A DNA stretch of 64,000 bases, from NCBI RefSeq assembly GCF_040409955.1, contig NZ_CP123384.1:1146001-1210000 (forward strand), given 5' to 3'. The position numbers and the translations under genes were made by a program. Positions 1 to 8,907 of this stretch are shown here, in pieces; position 1 is the stretch's first letter; every line of letters begins with the position of its first letter. The DNA is from Salipiger sp. H15 (lineage in GTDB: Bacteria; Pseudomonadota; Alphaproteobacteria; Rhodobacterales; Rhodobacteraceae). The notes under the pieces are model-generated. The model did not search any database, was not told where the DNA came from, and worked only from the letters and a program-made list of their open reading frames with translations.

Positions 1-138
1 TACGACCCGATCTTCCAGCCGCAAGGCTATGACATCACCTTCGCCGAGATGACCGGCGAGGAGAAGAACCGCATCAGCCACCGTGCCGATGCCTTTGCCA
101 AATTCGTGAAAGGCTGCTTTGCCCGCGATGACGCCTGA
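1..138 (+). CDS. rdgB: XTP/dITP diphosphatase, C-terminal end (partial)
   Basis: An open frame runs from base 1 to a TGA at 136-138 and gives the last 45 residues of a protein. The segment starts YDPIFQP and continues through a [11 protein letters not shown] stretch, which is the characteristic C-terminal substrate-binding region of the RdgB/HAM1 non-canonical purine NTP pyrophosphatases. These cytoplasmic enzymes hydrolyse ITP, dITP and XTP to monophosphates so that deaminated bases are not incorporated. The 5' part lies outside the window. The end overlaps the start of hemW by 11 bases, suggesting translational coupling. Family assignment is confident; nothing can be said about the missing catalytic half. 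Confidence 0.85.
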   Translation, partial: YDPIFQPQGYDITFAEMTGEEKNRISHRADAFAKFVKGCFARDDA

Positions 139-1300
139 AGCCAGGCCTGAAACCTGGCGAGAAGGAGGCTTCGGCCTCTACGCGCATTGGCCTTTCTGCG
201 AGGCCAAATGCCCCTACTGCGACTTCAACAGCCACGTCGTCCGGTCGATCGACCAGACCCGCTGGGCAGACGCACTCAGCTCCGAGGTCCGCCGCTACGG
301 CGAGATGACCTCGGGGCGCATCCTCAACTCGATCTATTTCGGCGGCGGCACGCCCTCGCTGATGGAACCGGCCACGGTGCAGGCGGTGCTGGACGCCGCC
401 AAGGAGCACTGGACCTGGGCCAACGACATCGAGATCACGCTCGAGGCGAACCCGCGCTCGGTCGAGGTCTCGAAGTTCGAAGGCTTCCGCGAGGCGGGCG
501 TCAACAGGGTCTCCATGGGCATTCAGAGCCTGCGCCCGGACGATCTGCGCCGGCTCGGGCGGCTGCATGACGTGGACGAGGCCATCGTCGCGCTCGAGAC
601 CGCGAAGTCGGTCTTCGAAAGGGTCAACTTCGACCTGATCTACGCGCGCGAGAACCAGACCCTGAAAGGCTGGGAAACCGAGCTGCGCGAGGCGCTCGAT
701 CTCGCCGCCGATCACCTCTCGCTCTACCAGCTGACGATCGAGGAAGGCACGATGTTCTGGGAACGCGCGCAGCGTGGCCAGATGAAACATCTGCCGGACG
801 AGGATCTGGCCGCCGACATGTTCCTCGCGACGCAGGAGATCACTTCGAAGGCGGGTTATTCCCCTTACGAAGTGTCGAACCACGCCCTGCCCGGCGCGCA
901 GTCGCGGCACAATCTCGTCTACTGGCGCGGCGGCGATTATGTCGGCGTCGGTCCGGGCGCGCATGGCCGTGTCACGGTGAACGGCACCCGCCACGCCACC
1001 GAGGCCTGGAAGATGCCCGGCGCCTGGATCGAGAAGGCCGAGGCCGGTCGCGGCGACAGCGTCTTCGACGCGCTCACCACCGAGGACATCATGACCGAAT
1101 TCGTGATGATGGGCCTGCGGCTCGGCGAAGGGATCTCCCTTTCGCGCCTCGCCGCGATCTCTCCGAAACCCCTGCCCGCCCACAAGCTGGCCGAGCTTCA
1201 GGATCTGGGTCTGATCTGGCGCGAAAACGACCTGGTCGGCGCCACGACCGAGGGCCGGCTTGTGCTCAACGGCGTGCTGTCGGAACTGCTGACCAACTGA
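128..1300 (+). CDS. hemW: Radical SAM heme chaperone HemW
   Basis: The 390-residue product has the radical SAM cluster motif CEAKCPYC (Cys24, Cys28, Cys31) preceded by HWPF, then GGGTPSL near residue 75. The HxPFCxxKCxYCDF context is that of HemW, formerly annotated as oxygen-independent coproporphyrinogen III oxidase-like, and not of HemN proper. HemW proteins bind heme and a 4Fe-4S cluster and are thought to deliver heme to respiratory enzymes. I chose the ATG at 128; an in-frame TTG at 119 would add three residues but is a weaker start. The gene overlaps rdgB, as is usual in alphaproteobacteria. Length is normal for the family. Confidence 0.9.
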   Translation: MTPEARPETWREGGFGLYAHWPFCEAKCPYCDFNSHVVRSIDQTRWADALSSEVRRYGEMTSGRILNSIYFGGGTPSLMEPATVQAVLDAAKEHWTWANDIEITLEANPRSVEVSKFEGFREAGVNRVSMGIQSLRPDDLRRLGRLHDVDEAIVALETAKSVFERVNFDLIYARENQTLKGWETELREALDLAADHLSLYQLTIEEGTMFWERAQRGQMKHLPDEDLAADMFLATQEITSKAGYSPYEVSNHALPGAQSRHNLVYWRGGDYVGVGPGAHGRVTVNGTRHATEAWKMPGAWIEKAEAGRGDSVFDALTTEDIMTEFVMMGLRLGEGISLSRLAAISPKPLPAHKLAELQDLGLIWRENDLVGATTEGRLVLNGVLSELLTN

Positions 1301-1389
1301 TCCACGTGAAATGTTCTCCACAGGATCCTGTTAGGATCCGGCGGAGATCCTGTGGAGAGATCTCTCCGCTTCAGGGACCTGAATACAAC

Positions 1390-1424
1390 AAAGGCCGAGC
1401 GCAGTGGCTCGGCCTTTGCTTTTC
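1390..1424 (+). terminator. Rho-independent terminator downstream of hemW
   Basis: A 10-bp inverted repeat (AAAGGCCGAG ... CTCGGCCTTT) with a loop of about eight bases is followed by GCTTTT. It sits 90 bp after the hemW stop codon and is oriented to end rdgB-hemW transcription before the oppositely directed parB gene. Confidence 0.75.
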
Positions 1425-1489
1425 TGGACAGATCCGTCGGATCCGGTCAGATCTAGTGGACAATGCGCCCCTCTGAAACCAGCGCGCCG

Positions 1490-1505
1490 CGTTTCATGTG
1501 AAACG
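1490..1505. promoter_or_regulatory. Degenerate parS-like site downstream of parB
   Basis: The 14-bp palindrome core GTTTCATGTGAAAC (1491-1504) differs from the parS core GTTTCACGTGAAAC by one central base; the outer bases are C and G instead of T and A. It is 38 bp from the parB stop codon. Central CG changes usually weaken ParB binding, so activity is doubtful. Confidence 0.4.
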
Positions 1506-1543
1506 GCGCGAGATCTCTCCACAGGATCCTGTGGAGAGATCCG

Positions 1544-2449
1544 TCAGCGCGCGGCGCTGAGGATGGCACAGAGACGGTCGAGTTCCTCGAAGCTCTGGTA
1601 GCTGATCACCAGCTTGCCACTCTCCTGCCCCGGCAGGTTCTGGATCGCGACCTTCATCCCCAGCGCCGCCGAGAGATCGCCCTCGAGCGCACGGGTGTCC
1701 GCGTCTTTCTGCCCTTCGCCAAAGCTGGTTTGACCCTGTTTCGGGGCTTTCTGTGTCTGCGGCTTTGCCAGCTGCTCTGCCTGGCGGACCGAGAGCTTGC
1801 GCCGGACGATCTCTTTCGCGAGCTCTTCCGGGTTCTCCGAAGTGATCAGCGTGCGCGCGTGGCCGGCGGTCAGCACCCCTTCGACGACCATGGTCTGGAC
1901 CGAATCCGGCAGGTTCAAGAGGCGCAGCAGGTTCGCGATGTGGCTGCGGCTCTTGCCGAGCGCTTCCGCGATCTTCTCCTGCGTATGGCCGAAGCGGTTC
2001 ATCAGCTGCTTGTAGCCCGCCGCCTCTTCGATGGCGTTCAGATCCGCGCGCTGGATGTTCTCGATGATCGCGACTTCGAGCACCTCGATGTCGTCGAACT
2101 CGCGCACCAGAGCCGGAACTTCGTGCAGCTGCGCCATCTGCGCAGCCCGCCAGCGACGTTCCCCGGCGACGATCTCGAACTCGCCTTCTGCGTTGGGACG
2201 CGGGCGCACGATGATCGGCTGGATGATCCCCTTGGCGCGGATCGATTCCGAGAGCTCGTTCAGCTGTTCCGGAGTGAAGGACCGCCGCGGCTGGTCCTTG
2301 TTCGGAAAGACCTTCTCGATCGGGATCATCCGATCCGGCTGGCGCGGGGTCGCCTCTTCCTCGACCGCGGCGGGCCGAACGTCCACATCCGACATCAGCG
2401 CCGACAGTCCTCGCCCGAGTCCCCGCCGCATTTCGCGTTTCTCTGCCAT
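1544..2449 (-). CDS. parB: Chromosome partitioning protein ParB
   Basis: The 301-residue protein starts MAEKREMRRGLGRGLSAL, with the basic GRGL segment typical of the ParA-interacting N-terminus. The ParB/Srx nucleotide-binding domain includes GERRWR near residue 96 (the CTP-binding GERRxR patch). A helix-turn-helix follows at about 150-175 (TQEKIAEALGKSRSHIANLL), and a dimerisation tail ends the protein. ParB binds parS, spreads as a CTP-dependent clamp and recruits ParA and SMC. I prefer the ATG at 2449 because GAGGG lies seven bases upstream; a GTG four codons earlier is less well placed. The gene follows parA by 27 bp in one operon, and its parS targets lie within 4.5 kb. Confidence 0.95.
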   Translation of the reverse strand: MAEKREMRRGLGRGLSALMSDVDVRPAAVEEEATPRQPDRMIPIEKVFPNKDQPRRSFTPEQLNELSESIRAKGIIQPIIVRPRPNAEGEFEIVAGERRWRAAQMAQLHEVPALVREFDDIEVLEVAIIENIQRADLNAIEEAAGYKQLMNRFGHTQEKIAEALGKSRSHIANLLRLLNLPDSVQTMVVEGVLTAGHARTLITSENPEELAKEIVRRKLSVRQAEQLAKPQTQKAPKQGQTSFGEGQKDADTRALEGDLSAALGMKVAIQNLPGQESGKLVISYQSFEELDRLCAILSAAR

Positions 2450-2476
2450 AACTGCCCTCACGTCACGTTTTTATGC

Positions 2477-3286
2477 TTATGCCGCCATCTGCGCATTGTT
2501 GCGCAGCAGTTCTTCCGCCAGGGCCCGGTAGGCCACGGCGCCTTTCGAGGTCGGATCGTACGTCAGCACCGGGCAGGCATAGGACGGCGCCTCGCTGACC
2601 CGCACGTTGCGCGGGATCACCGTGTTGAACACCAGGTCGCCAAGGTTCGCCCGGGCATCCTCCTCGACCATGCGCGACAGGTTGTTGCGCGCGTCGAACA
2701 TGGTCAGCACCACCCCCTCGATCCGCAGATCCGGATTGGCGCTCTGCCGCACTTCGCGGATCGTCAGCATCAGCTGCGACAGACCCTCGAGCGCGAAGAA
2801 TTCGCTCTGCAGCGGCACCAGGATCGAATGCGCGGCGACCATCGCGTTGACCGTCAGAAGGTTCAGCGACGGCGGGCAGTCGATCAGGACATAGTCGAAA
2901 TTGAACTCCGCCATGTCCGCCTGGCGCAGCGCGTCGTGCAGCAGGAAGCTGCGCTTTTCATTCGCCACCAGCTCGATGTCCGCCGAGGCCAGATCCACCG
3001 TCGCCGGGATCAGCGACAGGCCCTGGGTCTCGGTCTTCAGGATCATGTCCGAGAGCGGCGCGTCTTCGAGCAGCAATTCGTAGGCGGTGTATTCCCGCGC
3101 TTCCGGCTCGATTCCGAGCCCTGTCGACGAGTTGCCCTGCGGATCGAGATCGACGATCAGCACCTTCATCCCGCGCTCCGCAAGCGCCGCGCCGAGGTTG
3201 ATCGTCGTCGTGGTCTTCCCCACCCCGCCCTTCTGGTTGGCAATGGCAACGATCTTGGCCGCGCCGGGCCGGGGGGTATCAGACAT
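2477..3286 (-). CDS. parA: Chromosome partitioning ATPase ParA
   Basis: The 269-residue protein carries the deviant Walker A motif KGGVGKT (residues 19-25, signature Lys19). The Walker A' segment VLIVDLDPQGNSSTGLG and the Walker B-like VLIDCPPSLNLL follow. This is a chromosomal ParA (Soj) of the deviant Walker A ATPase family. It binds DNA non-specifically as an ATP dimer and is displaced by ParB, which drives origin segregation. The start overlaps the 3' end of rsmG by eight bases, giving the conserved order mnmG-rsmG-parA-parB. Length is normal for a short chromosomal ParA with no N-terminal DNA-binding extension. Confidence 0.96.
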   Translation of the reverse strand: MSDTPRPGAAKIVAIANQKGGVGKTTTTINLGAALAERGMKVLIVDLDPQGNSSTGLGIEPEAREYTAYELLLEDAPLSDMILKTETQGLSLIPATVDLASADIELVANEKRSFLLHDALRQADMAEFNFDYVLIDCPPSLNLLTVNAMVAAHSILVPLQSEFFALEGLSQLMLTIREVRQSANPDLRIEGVVLTMFDARNNLSRMVEEDARANLGDLVFNTVIPRNVRVSEAPSYACPVLTYDPTSKGAVAYRALAEELLRNNAQMAA

Positions 3287-3899
3287 GAGTCAGCGCTCCG
3301 ATTTGCAAGACAACCGCGTGGGGATCCGTCAGGCTTGTATGCCGTACCAGCTCAAACTGCCACATCTTGCGTGCCTCCGCGATTTCTTTTTCGGCCTGCG
3401 CGCCTTTCGGGAAGAGCGCCGTGCCATTCTCGCACAGGTGCCGGTCCGCGAACCCCAGCAGCTTGTCGAGCGAGGCCAGCGCCCGGGCGCTCAGCAGATC
3501 CGCGCCAAGCGGCGGGATTTCCTCGATCCGCCGCGCCTCGACCGTCGCGGGCACGCCGGTCTCCCGAAGCACCGTCCGCAAGAAGGCGCATTTTCGCTGG
3601 TCGCTTTCCACCAGCGTGACGGCCATCTCGGGCGCAAATTCATCGCGCAGGATGGCAACCACGAGCCCGGGAAATCCGCCGCCGCTGCCCAGATCCGCCC
3701 AATGCTGGGGATATCCCTGTGGAATTCCCCAGATCTGCGCGGAATCCACGATGTGGCGCGTCCACGCCTCGGCCAAAGTGGTCGGCGAAACGAGGTTGAT
3801 CCGCGGATTCCACTTCTTCAAGAGGTCCGTGTAGTGCTCGAGGCGGTCCCATGTTTCACGTGAAACACTGAGCCCGCCTCCAAGGTCCATCGCGCTCAT
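3279..3899 (-). CDS. rsmG: 16S rRNA (guanine527-N7)-methyltransferase RsmG
   Basis: This 206-residue Rossmann-fold methyltransferase has the SAM-binding motif [13 protein letters not shown] (about residues 68-80) and the upstream NLVSPTT segment characteristic of RsmG/GidB. It methylates G527 of 16S rRNA in the 530 loop; loss of function in other bacteria gives low-level streptomycin resistance. Codons 12-16 (VSRET) are encoded by a perfect parS site, so this stretch has a double function. The start codon overlaps the mnmG stop by four bases (ATGA), and the 3' end overlaps parA by eight, indicating a tightly coupled operon. Confidence 0.95.
   Translation of the reverse strand: MSAMDLGGGLSVSRETWDRLEHYTDLLKKWNPRINLVSPTTLAEAWTRHIVDSAQIWGIPQGYPQHWADLGSGGGFPGLVVAILRDEFAPEMAVTLVESDQRKCAFLRTVLRETGVPATVEARRIEEIPPLGADLLSARALASLDKLLGFADRHLCENGTALFPKGAQAEKEIAEARKMWQFELVRHTSLTDPHAVVLQIGALTHV
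3852..3867. promoter_or_regulatory. parS: parS centromere site inside rsmG
   Basis: TGTTTCACGTGAAACA is an exact match to the 16-bp bacterial parS consensus and is a perfect palindrome. It lies inside the rsmG coding sequence, where it encodes Val-Ser-Arg-Glu-Thr. It is 0.6 kb from the parA start. Confidence 0.93.
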
Positions 3900-5773
3900 G
3901 CGCTGCGCGCCCGCTCGTTCCGGCGAAGGCGGATGAGAAGCAGCGAGAGCGCTGCCGGGGTCATCCCGTCGACTTTCGCGGCCTGCGCCAGCGTCGAAGG
4001 TTTCGCACGGCCGAGTTTCTGTTTCAGTTCGGTCGAAAGGCCTTCGATCGTCGAGAAATCGAAGTCGGAGGGCACCTGGTAGGTCTCGTCCCGCTTCAGC
4101 GCCTCGACATCGCGCTTCTGGCGGTCGATGTAATTGGCGTAGAGCGCGTCCTTCTCCAACTGTTCACCGGTTTCCGCGTCGATTCGGTCGAGATCAGGCA
4201 CGTGCTGGCGCAGGAAGTCCATCGAGATGTCCGGGAAGGCGAGGAGCTGGAAGAGACTCCGCCGTGCGCCATCCGCGTTCATCTTGAGGCCAAGGTCGCC
4301 AAGCTCGCGCGGCGTCATGGTGATTTCGCTGAGGACTCCCCTGCCCTGCTCGAGCTTTTCGGTCTTGTCGAGGAAGGCCGCCTTGCGGGTCTCGGAGACG
4401 CAGCCGAGGTCGATCGCCATCGGTGTCAGGCGCTGATCGGCGTTGTCGGCGCGCAGCGACAGACGGAATTCCGCGCGCGAGGTGAACATCCGGTAAGGTT
4501 CGGTCACGCCGCGCGAGGTCAGGTCGTCGACCATGACCCCGATATAGCTGTCGGCGCGGCTGAAGGTGATCGCGTCGCGGCCGAGGCTCTCGGCGGCGGC
4601 GTTCAGGCCCGCGACCATGCCCTGCGCAGCGGCTTCCTCGTAGCCCGTGGTGCCGTTGATCTGGCCGGCGAGGTAGAGACCGGGCGCAGCCTTGACCGAA
4701 AGGCGCAGGTCCAGCGCGCGGGGGTCGACGAAATCATACTCGATGGCGTAGCCCGGCTGCAGGATCTTCGCCTCTTCCAGCCCCAGGATGGAGTGAACAT
4801 AGGCCTCCTGCACGTCCTCGGGCAGCGAGGTCGAGATCCCGTTCGGATAGACCGTGAAATCGTCAAGTCCTTCTGGCTCAAGGAAAATCTGGTGAGAGTC
4901 CTTGTCCGAGAAGCGCACGATCTTGTCTTCGATCGAGGGGCAATAGCGCGGGCCTATGCCCTCGATATGGCCGCCGTACATCGCCGAACGCGAAAGGTTG
5001 TCGCGGATCAGCTCATGTGTCCGGGTGTTGGTATGGGTGATCCCGCAGGAGATCTGGCGGACGTAAGGCGCCTTTGACAGGAACGAGAACATCGCCGGAT
5101 CCTCGTCGCCGGGCTGGCTGTCGAGGATGTCCCAGTTGATCGTCCGCCCGTCAAGCCGCGGCGGTGTGCCGGTTTTCAGGCGTCCGAGCGGCAGCGCCAT
5201 CGCGTCGAGGCGCTCCGCGAGCTTGACCGCGGGCTTGTCGCCCATGCGCCCGCCGGGGCGCTTCTGATCTCCGATGTGGATGACGCCGCGCAGGAAAGTG
5301 CCCGTGGTCAGCACCACGGCAACAGATTTGAGTTCGGATCCGTCGCCGAGAACGACGCCGCGCACGAGATCCCCGTCCTTGATCAGGTCGGTCACCTCCC
5401 CTTCCACGATGGAAAGGTTGGGCGCGGCTTCCATCTCGCGCAGCATGGCTTCGCGGTAGAGCTTGCGGTCGGCCTGGGTACGCGGGCCTTGCACCGCGGG
5501 GCCCTTGCGACGGTTGAGAAGCCGGAACTGGATGCCCGCCTGGTCCGCGACGCGGCCCATGACACCGTCCATGGCGTCGATTTCGCGCACCAGGTGGCCT
5601 TTTCCGAGCCCGCCGATCGCCGGATTGCACGACATGACCCCGATCCCTCCTCGGGTCAGGGTGACAAGCGCGGTTTTTGCGCCCATCCGCGCCGAGGCGG
5701 CTGCGGCCTCGGTGCCAGCATGTCCGCCGCCAACGACGACGACGTCGAAATCGAGTTGTTTCACGTGAAACAC
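3896..5773 (-). CDS. mnmG: tRNA uridine 5-carboxymethylaminomethyl modification enzyme MnmG
   Basis: The 625-residue protein begins MFHVKQ and reaches an FAD-binding dinucleotide fold motif, [10 protein letters not shown], near residue 15. Family signatures such as CNPAIGG and the [13 protein letters not shown] segment follow, and a helical C-terminal domain binds MnmE. MnmG and MnmE together install the cmnm5 group at U34 of several tRNAs. The first codons ATG TTT CAC GTG AAA CA lie within a perfect parS sequence, so the translation start overlaps a ParB-binding site. mnmE ends three bases upstream of the start codon, in the same operon. Length is typical. Confidence 0.97.
   Translation of the reverse strand: MFHVKQLDFDVVVVGGGHAGTEAAAASARMGAKTALVTLTRGGIGVMSCNPAIGGLGKGHLVREIDAMDGVMGRVADQAGIQFRLLNRRKGPAVQGPRTQADRKLYREAMLREMEAAPNLSIVEGEVTDLIKDGDLVRGVVLGDGSELKSVAVVLTTGTFLRGVIHIGDQKRPGGRMGDKPAVKLAERLDAMALPLGRLKTGTPPRLDGRTINWDILDSQPGDEDPAMFSFLSKAPYVRQISCGITHTNTRTHELIRDNLSRSAMYGGHIEGIGPRYCPSIEDKIVRFSDKDSHQIFLEPEGLDDFTVYPNGISTSLPEDVQEAYVHSILGLEEAKILQPGYAIEYDFVDPRALDLRLSVKAAPGLYLAGQINGTTGYEEAAAQGMVAGLNAAAESLGRDAITFSRADSYIGVMVDDLTSRGVTEPYRMFTSRAEFRLSLRADNADQRLTPMAIDLGCVSETRKAAFLDKTEKLEQGRGVLSEITMTPRELGDLGLKMNADGARRSLFQLLAFPDISMDFLRQHVPDLDRIDAETGEQLEKDALYANYIDRQKRDVEALKRDETYQVPSDFDFSTIEGLSTELKQKLGRAKPSTLAQAAKVDGMTPAALSLLLIRLRRNERARSA
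5757..5772. promoter_or_regulatory. parS: parS centromere site at the mnmG start codon
   Basis: A second exact TGTTTCACGTGAAACA lies 1.9 kb from the first. On the minus strand it includes the TG of the mnmG ATG and codons 2-5. ParB bound here would cover the mnmG translation start and the mnmE-mnmG junction. Confidence 0.93.
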
Positions 5774-5776
5774 TCC

Positions 5777-7060
5777 TTACTTACCCAGGCAGAAGCTCGA
5801 GAAGATCTTGTCCAGAAGATTTTCCACGTCGACGCGGCCGATGAGGGCTTCGAGGCGGCGAATCGCGACCCGGACTTCTTCTGCAGCGATATCGTACCGC
5901 TCGGGGCCGAAATCAAGCAATTCCAGCGCGGTTTCCAGTGCAAAGGCGCCTTCCTGAAAGGCGATCCGGTGCCTTTCGCGTGTCGCGAGGCCGCTGGATT
6001 GCACCCTTTCGGAGAGGGTGGCGCCGATCTCGGTGATCAGCGCCTCGATCCCCTGCCCCGTCGCGGCGGAAATCGCCTTCGCGTCGCCCGAGAGATCCCC
6101 CTTCGAGCGGCGGACGATGTCGCCATGACGTGGCGTCACGTCGAGTTGCTCGTCAGCCTCTAGCAGGAAGACGCGAAGATCCGCGAGTTCCGCACGGTCA
6201 CGCGCGCGCTGGATGCCGATTTTTTCGACCGGATCCGCGGCCTCGCGCAGTCCGGCGGTGTCGAGCAGCGTCACCGGAAGCCCGGAGATTTCCATGCGGA
6301 CCTCGATCACGTCACGGGTCGTGCCCGCGTGTTCCGAGGTAATCGCCGCGTCCCGTCCAGCCAAGGTGTTGAGAAGAGTTGATTTTCCGACGTTCGGACG
6401 GCCGATGATCGCGACCTCGAAGCCGGATCTGATACGTTCCGCCGCGTCAACGCCGGCGAGCTCGCGTTCCAGCTCGGCCTTTACCTTGAGGAGCGCCGCA
6501 CGCACGTCCTCGGTGACGTCGACGGGAACCTCCTCGTCGGCGAAATCTATGGTGACCTCGAGCAGAGAGGCGGCGAAGATCAATTCCTCGCGCCAGGCGT
6601 CGACCTTCTTGCCGAGCGCGCCGACGAAGATCGTCATGGCCTGGTTGCGCTGACTCTCGGTTTCCGCCTCGATGAGATCGGCGAGCGCCTCGACCTGCGT
6701 GAGATCCAGACGGTCATGTTCCAGCGCACGGCGGGTGAACTCGCCGGGCTCGGCCTGGCGGATCCCGTCCATCGCGGCAAGTTCGCGCAACACGGCGCGC
6801 AGGATCGCGATGCTGCCGTGCAGGTGGAACTCGACCACCTTTTCACCGGTGAAACTGCGGCCTTCGTCGAAGACCAGGACCAGCGCCTCGTCGAGCACCT
6901 GCCCTGCCCTGTCGGTCAGACGGCGCAGCGCGGTGCGGCGCGGCTCGGGAACGGATCCGCAGAGACGGGAACAGGCGTCCCATGCGGAGGGTCCGGAGAC
7001 CCTCACCACGGAAACGCCTGCTTTGCCGACCGCGCTGGCAAGTGCGAAGATCGTATCCAT
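5777..7060 (-). CDS. mnmE: tRNA modification GTPase MnmE
   Basis: The 427-residue protein has the N-terminal tetrahydrofolate-binding domain (FALASAVGKAGVSVVRVSG; the more usual start is TIFA). A G domain follows, with P-loop GRPNVGKST near residue 220, then SEHAGTTRD and DTAGLREA. The protein ends in CLGK, the CxGK motif that is essential for tRNA modification. It partners with MnmG, encoded three bases downstream. The length is slightly short for the family (usually about 450) but all motifs are present. It is transcribed toward parA, away from rho by 24 bp. Confidence 0.96.
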   Translation of the reverse strand: MDTIFALASAVGKAGVSVVRVSGPSAWDACSRLCGSVPEPRRTALRRLTDRAGQVLDEALVLVFDEGRSFTGEKVVEFHLHGSIAILRAVLRELAAMDGIRQAEPGEFTRRALEHDRLDLTQVEALADLIEAETESQRNQAMTIFVGALGKKVDAWREELIFAASLLEVTIDFADEEVPVDVTEDVRAALLKVKAELERELAGVDAAERIRSGFEVAIIGRPNVGKSTLLNTLAGRDAAITSEHAGTTRDVIEVRMEISGLPVTLLDTAGLREAADPVEKIGIQRARDRAELADLRVFLLEADEQLDVTPRHGDIVRRSKGDLSGDAKAISAATGQGIEALITEIGATLSERVQSSGLATRERHRIAFQEGAFALETALELLDFGPERYDIAAEEVRVAIRRLEALIGRVDVENLLDKIFSSFCLGK

Positions 7061-7084
7061 CCCCGCCTCCTTTGCGGCTTGTCT

Positions 7085-8368
7085 TTAGCTGTTCATCGAG
7101 TCGAAGAACTCGCCGTTCGTCTTCGTCTGCTTCAGCTTCGAGAGCAGGAATTCGATCGCATCGGTCGTGCCCATCGGGTTGAGGATGCGGCGCAGCACGA
7201 AGGTCTTCTGCAGGTCGACCTTGTCGGTGAGCAGATCCTCTTTCCGGGTGCCCGACTTGAGAATGTCGATGGCCGGGAAGACGCGCTTGTCCGCGACCTT
7301 GCGGTCGAGCACGATTTCCGAGTTACCGGTGCCCTTGAATTCTTCGAAGATCACCTCGTCCATGCGCGAGCCGGTGTCGATCAGCGCGGTGGCGATGATG
7401 GTGAGCGAGCCGCCCTCCTCGATGTTCCGCGCCGCGCCGAAGAAGCGCTTCGGACGCTGCAGCGCGTTCGCATCGACGCCACCGGTCAGGACCTTGCCCG
7501 ACGACGGCACGACGGTGTTGAACGCCCTACCAAGTCTTGTGATCGAGTCGAGAAGAATCACAACATCTCGTTTATGTTCAACGAGGCGCTTGGCTTTCTC
7601 GATGACCATTTCCGAAACGGCCACGTGACGGGTCGCGGGTTCGTCGAAGGTCGAGGAGATCACCTCGCCCTTCACCGAGCGCTGCATGTCGGTGACTTCC
7701 TCGGGACGTTCGTCGATCAGCAGGACGATCAGGTAGCACTCGGGGTGGTTCTTCTCGATCGAGCTGGCGATGTTCTGCAGCAGCACCGTCTTACCGGTGC
7801 GCGGCGGCGCCACGATGAGCGACCGCTGGCCCTTGCCGATGGGCGCGACCAGGTCGATGATCCGGGCCGACTTGTCCTTGATCGTCGGATCCTCGATTTC
7901 CATCTTCAGGCGCTCGTCGGGATAGAGCGGCGTCAGGTTGTCGAAGGCGATCTTGTGGCGCGCGCGCTCCGGATCCTCGAAGTTGATCGCCGAGACGTCG
8001 ACCAGCGCGAAGTAGCGCTCTTCGTTGTCGGGGGCACGGATCTCGCCCTCGATCGTGTCGCCGGTGCGCAGCGAGTACTTCCGGATCATGTCCGGCGAGA
8101 CATAGATGTCGTCGGGACCCGGCAGGTAGTTCGCCTCGGGCGAGCGCAGGAAGCCGAAACCGTCCTGCAGAACTTCCAGAACGCCGTCGCCGAAGATGAT
8201 CCAGCCCTCGTCCGCGCGCTCGCGCAGGATCTGGAACATCATCTCGCCCTTGCGCATGGTCGAGGCGTTCTCGATCTCGAGTTCCTCGGCCATCGCCAGG
8301 AGATCCTTCGGGCTCTGCGCCTTGAGATCGGACAGGTTCAGACGCTCGATGCTTTCGGCATCAGTCAT
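7085..8368 (-). CDS. rho: Transcription termination factor Rho
   Basis: The 427-residue protein begins [20 protein letters not shown]. It has the N-terminal helical and cold-shock RNA-binding region ([22 protein letters not shown]), a Walker [12 protein letters not shown] near residue 180, [13 protein letters not shown], and the Q- and R-loop region around [13 protein letters not shown]. Rho is a hexameric RNA-DNA helicase that releases RNA polymerase. I chose the ATG at 8368 because GGAGG lies seven bases upstream; a longer in-frame reading of 23 residues lacks this. rho is the first gene of the leftward operon and abuts the proposed replication origin, as it does near the Caulobacter origin. 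Confidence 0.96.
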   Translation of the reverse strand: MTDAESIERLNLSDLKAQSPKDLLAMAEELEIENASTMRKGEMMFQILRERADEGWIIFGDGVLEVLQDGFGFLRSPEANYLPGPDDIYVSPDMIRKYSLRTGDTIEGEIRAPDNEERYFALVDVSAINFEDPERARHKIAFDNLTPLYPDERLKMEIEDPTIKDKSARIIDLVAPIGKGQRSLIVAPPRTGKTVLLQNIASSIEKNHPECYLIVLLIDERPEEVTDMQRSVKGEVISSTFDEPATRHVAVSEMVIEKAKRLVEHKRDVVILLDSITRLGRAFNTVVPSSGKVLTGGVDANALQRPKRFFGAARNIEEGGSLTIIATALIDTGSRMDEVIFEEFKGTGNSEIVLDRKVADKRVFPAIDILKSGTRKEDLLTDKVDLQKTFVLRRILNPMGTTDAIEFLLSKLKQTKTNGEFFDSMNS

Positions 8369-8907
8369 GCATTCCTCCGGGCCGGGGTCGGCCGTAGCTT
8401 TCGCAGGTATATTCTTGGTCTTCTGGGAAGGTCCCACCCGGACGGGTGTTGAGAAGATGCCTATCCCCTCCCCCCCTCGAAGTCAATTCCTGCCCGGACA
8501 CAGGCTCGCGGCGCGGCCTTACGAAAAATTAAGAAAGAAAAAAGAAGAGATGATTTTGGTTAAGGGTAACCCGACTCCAGTGGATAAAATGTTTCACGGA
8601 GCTCTGTCCACGGCGGATCCCTCTGTGGATAGATCTGCGGAGATCTGTCGGCGGAGCTTTGGGCGAATCTTCGTTCGGATCATGTAAAAAAGGCCTTTGA
8701 ATGGATAGACCCCCACTGGGGATAGATCTTTGAAAGATCTCGCGGGATCCGGTTCTCCACAGTGGGGAGTTATCAAAACCCACAGACTCAGGAATCACCG
8801 TGACTCTGCGGGAGCCTGAAGAGATCTCCCCAGCCTTGAAACCGGGGGCGATTTTCCCCAGAAGCTTCCCCTGACAAAGACCCAACTGTGCGAACAGGTT
8901 TATCCCC
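8369..8907. other. oriC: Proposed chromosomal replication origin (oriC) between rho and maf
   Basis: This 539-bp interval has no credible gene. It holds an A-rich stretch at 8521-8562, a possible unwinding element in a high-GC chromosome. DnaA-box-like 9-mers with one mismatch to TTATCCACA or its complement lie at 8579-8587, 8624-8632, 8753-8761 and 8900-8908, with two-mismatch copies at 8717-8725 and 8770-8778. There are six GANTC sites (8573, 8665, 8785, 8792, 8802, 8910), seven RGATCY hexamers in 8615-8827, and a parS half-site TGTTTCACG at 8590-8598. The flanking genes match the surroundings of the Caulobacter origin, between the rho-parAB side and the maf-aroE-coaE-dnaQ side. No full CtrA site is seen. 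Promoters for rho and maf must also lie here. Confidence 0.7.

Larger units (their letters stand above)
1303..1541. repeat. RGATCY-rich palindromic intergenic region between hemW and parB
   Basis: Ten RGATCY hexamers (GGATCC, AGATCT, AGATCC) lie between 1323 and 1542. They are arranged in inverted repeats: arms 1315-1327 and 1346-1358 are exact complements (TCTCCACAGGATC), and 1512-1541 is a perfect 30-bp palindrome centred on GGATCC and built from the same arm. The arm contains a DnaA-box-like core, TCTCCACA. The palindrome ends two bases before the parB stop codon (1544-1546) and could act as the parB transcript terminator, though no U-run follows on the minus strand. A related but less regular set of RGATCY sites lies in 8615-8827. 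Confidence 0.7.

Noticed and set aside
1298..1313. A parS-like CACGTGAAA after the hemW stop
   Set aside because: It matches 12 of 16 bases with both outer arms broken, so it is probably not a ParB site.
1730..3619. A 629-codon open frame on the + strand opposite parB, parA and rsmG
   Set aside because: It runs antisense to three well-identified genes. The translation is Arg/His/Asp/Gln-rich without domains, as expected from the reverse strand of GC-rich coding DNA.
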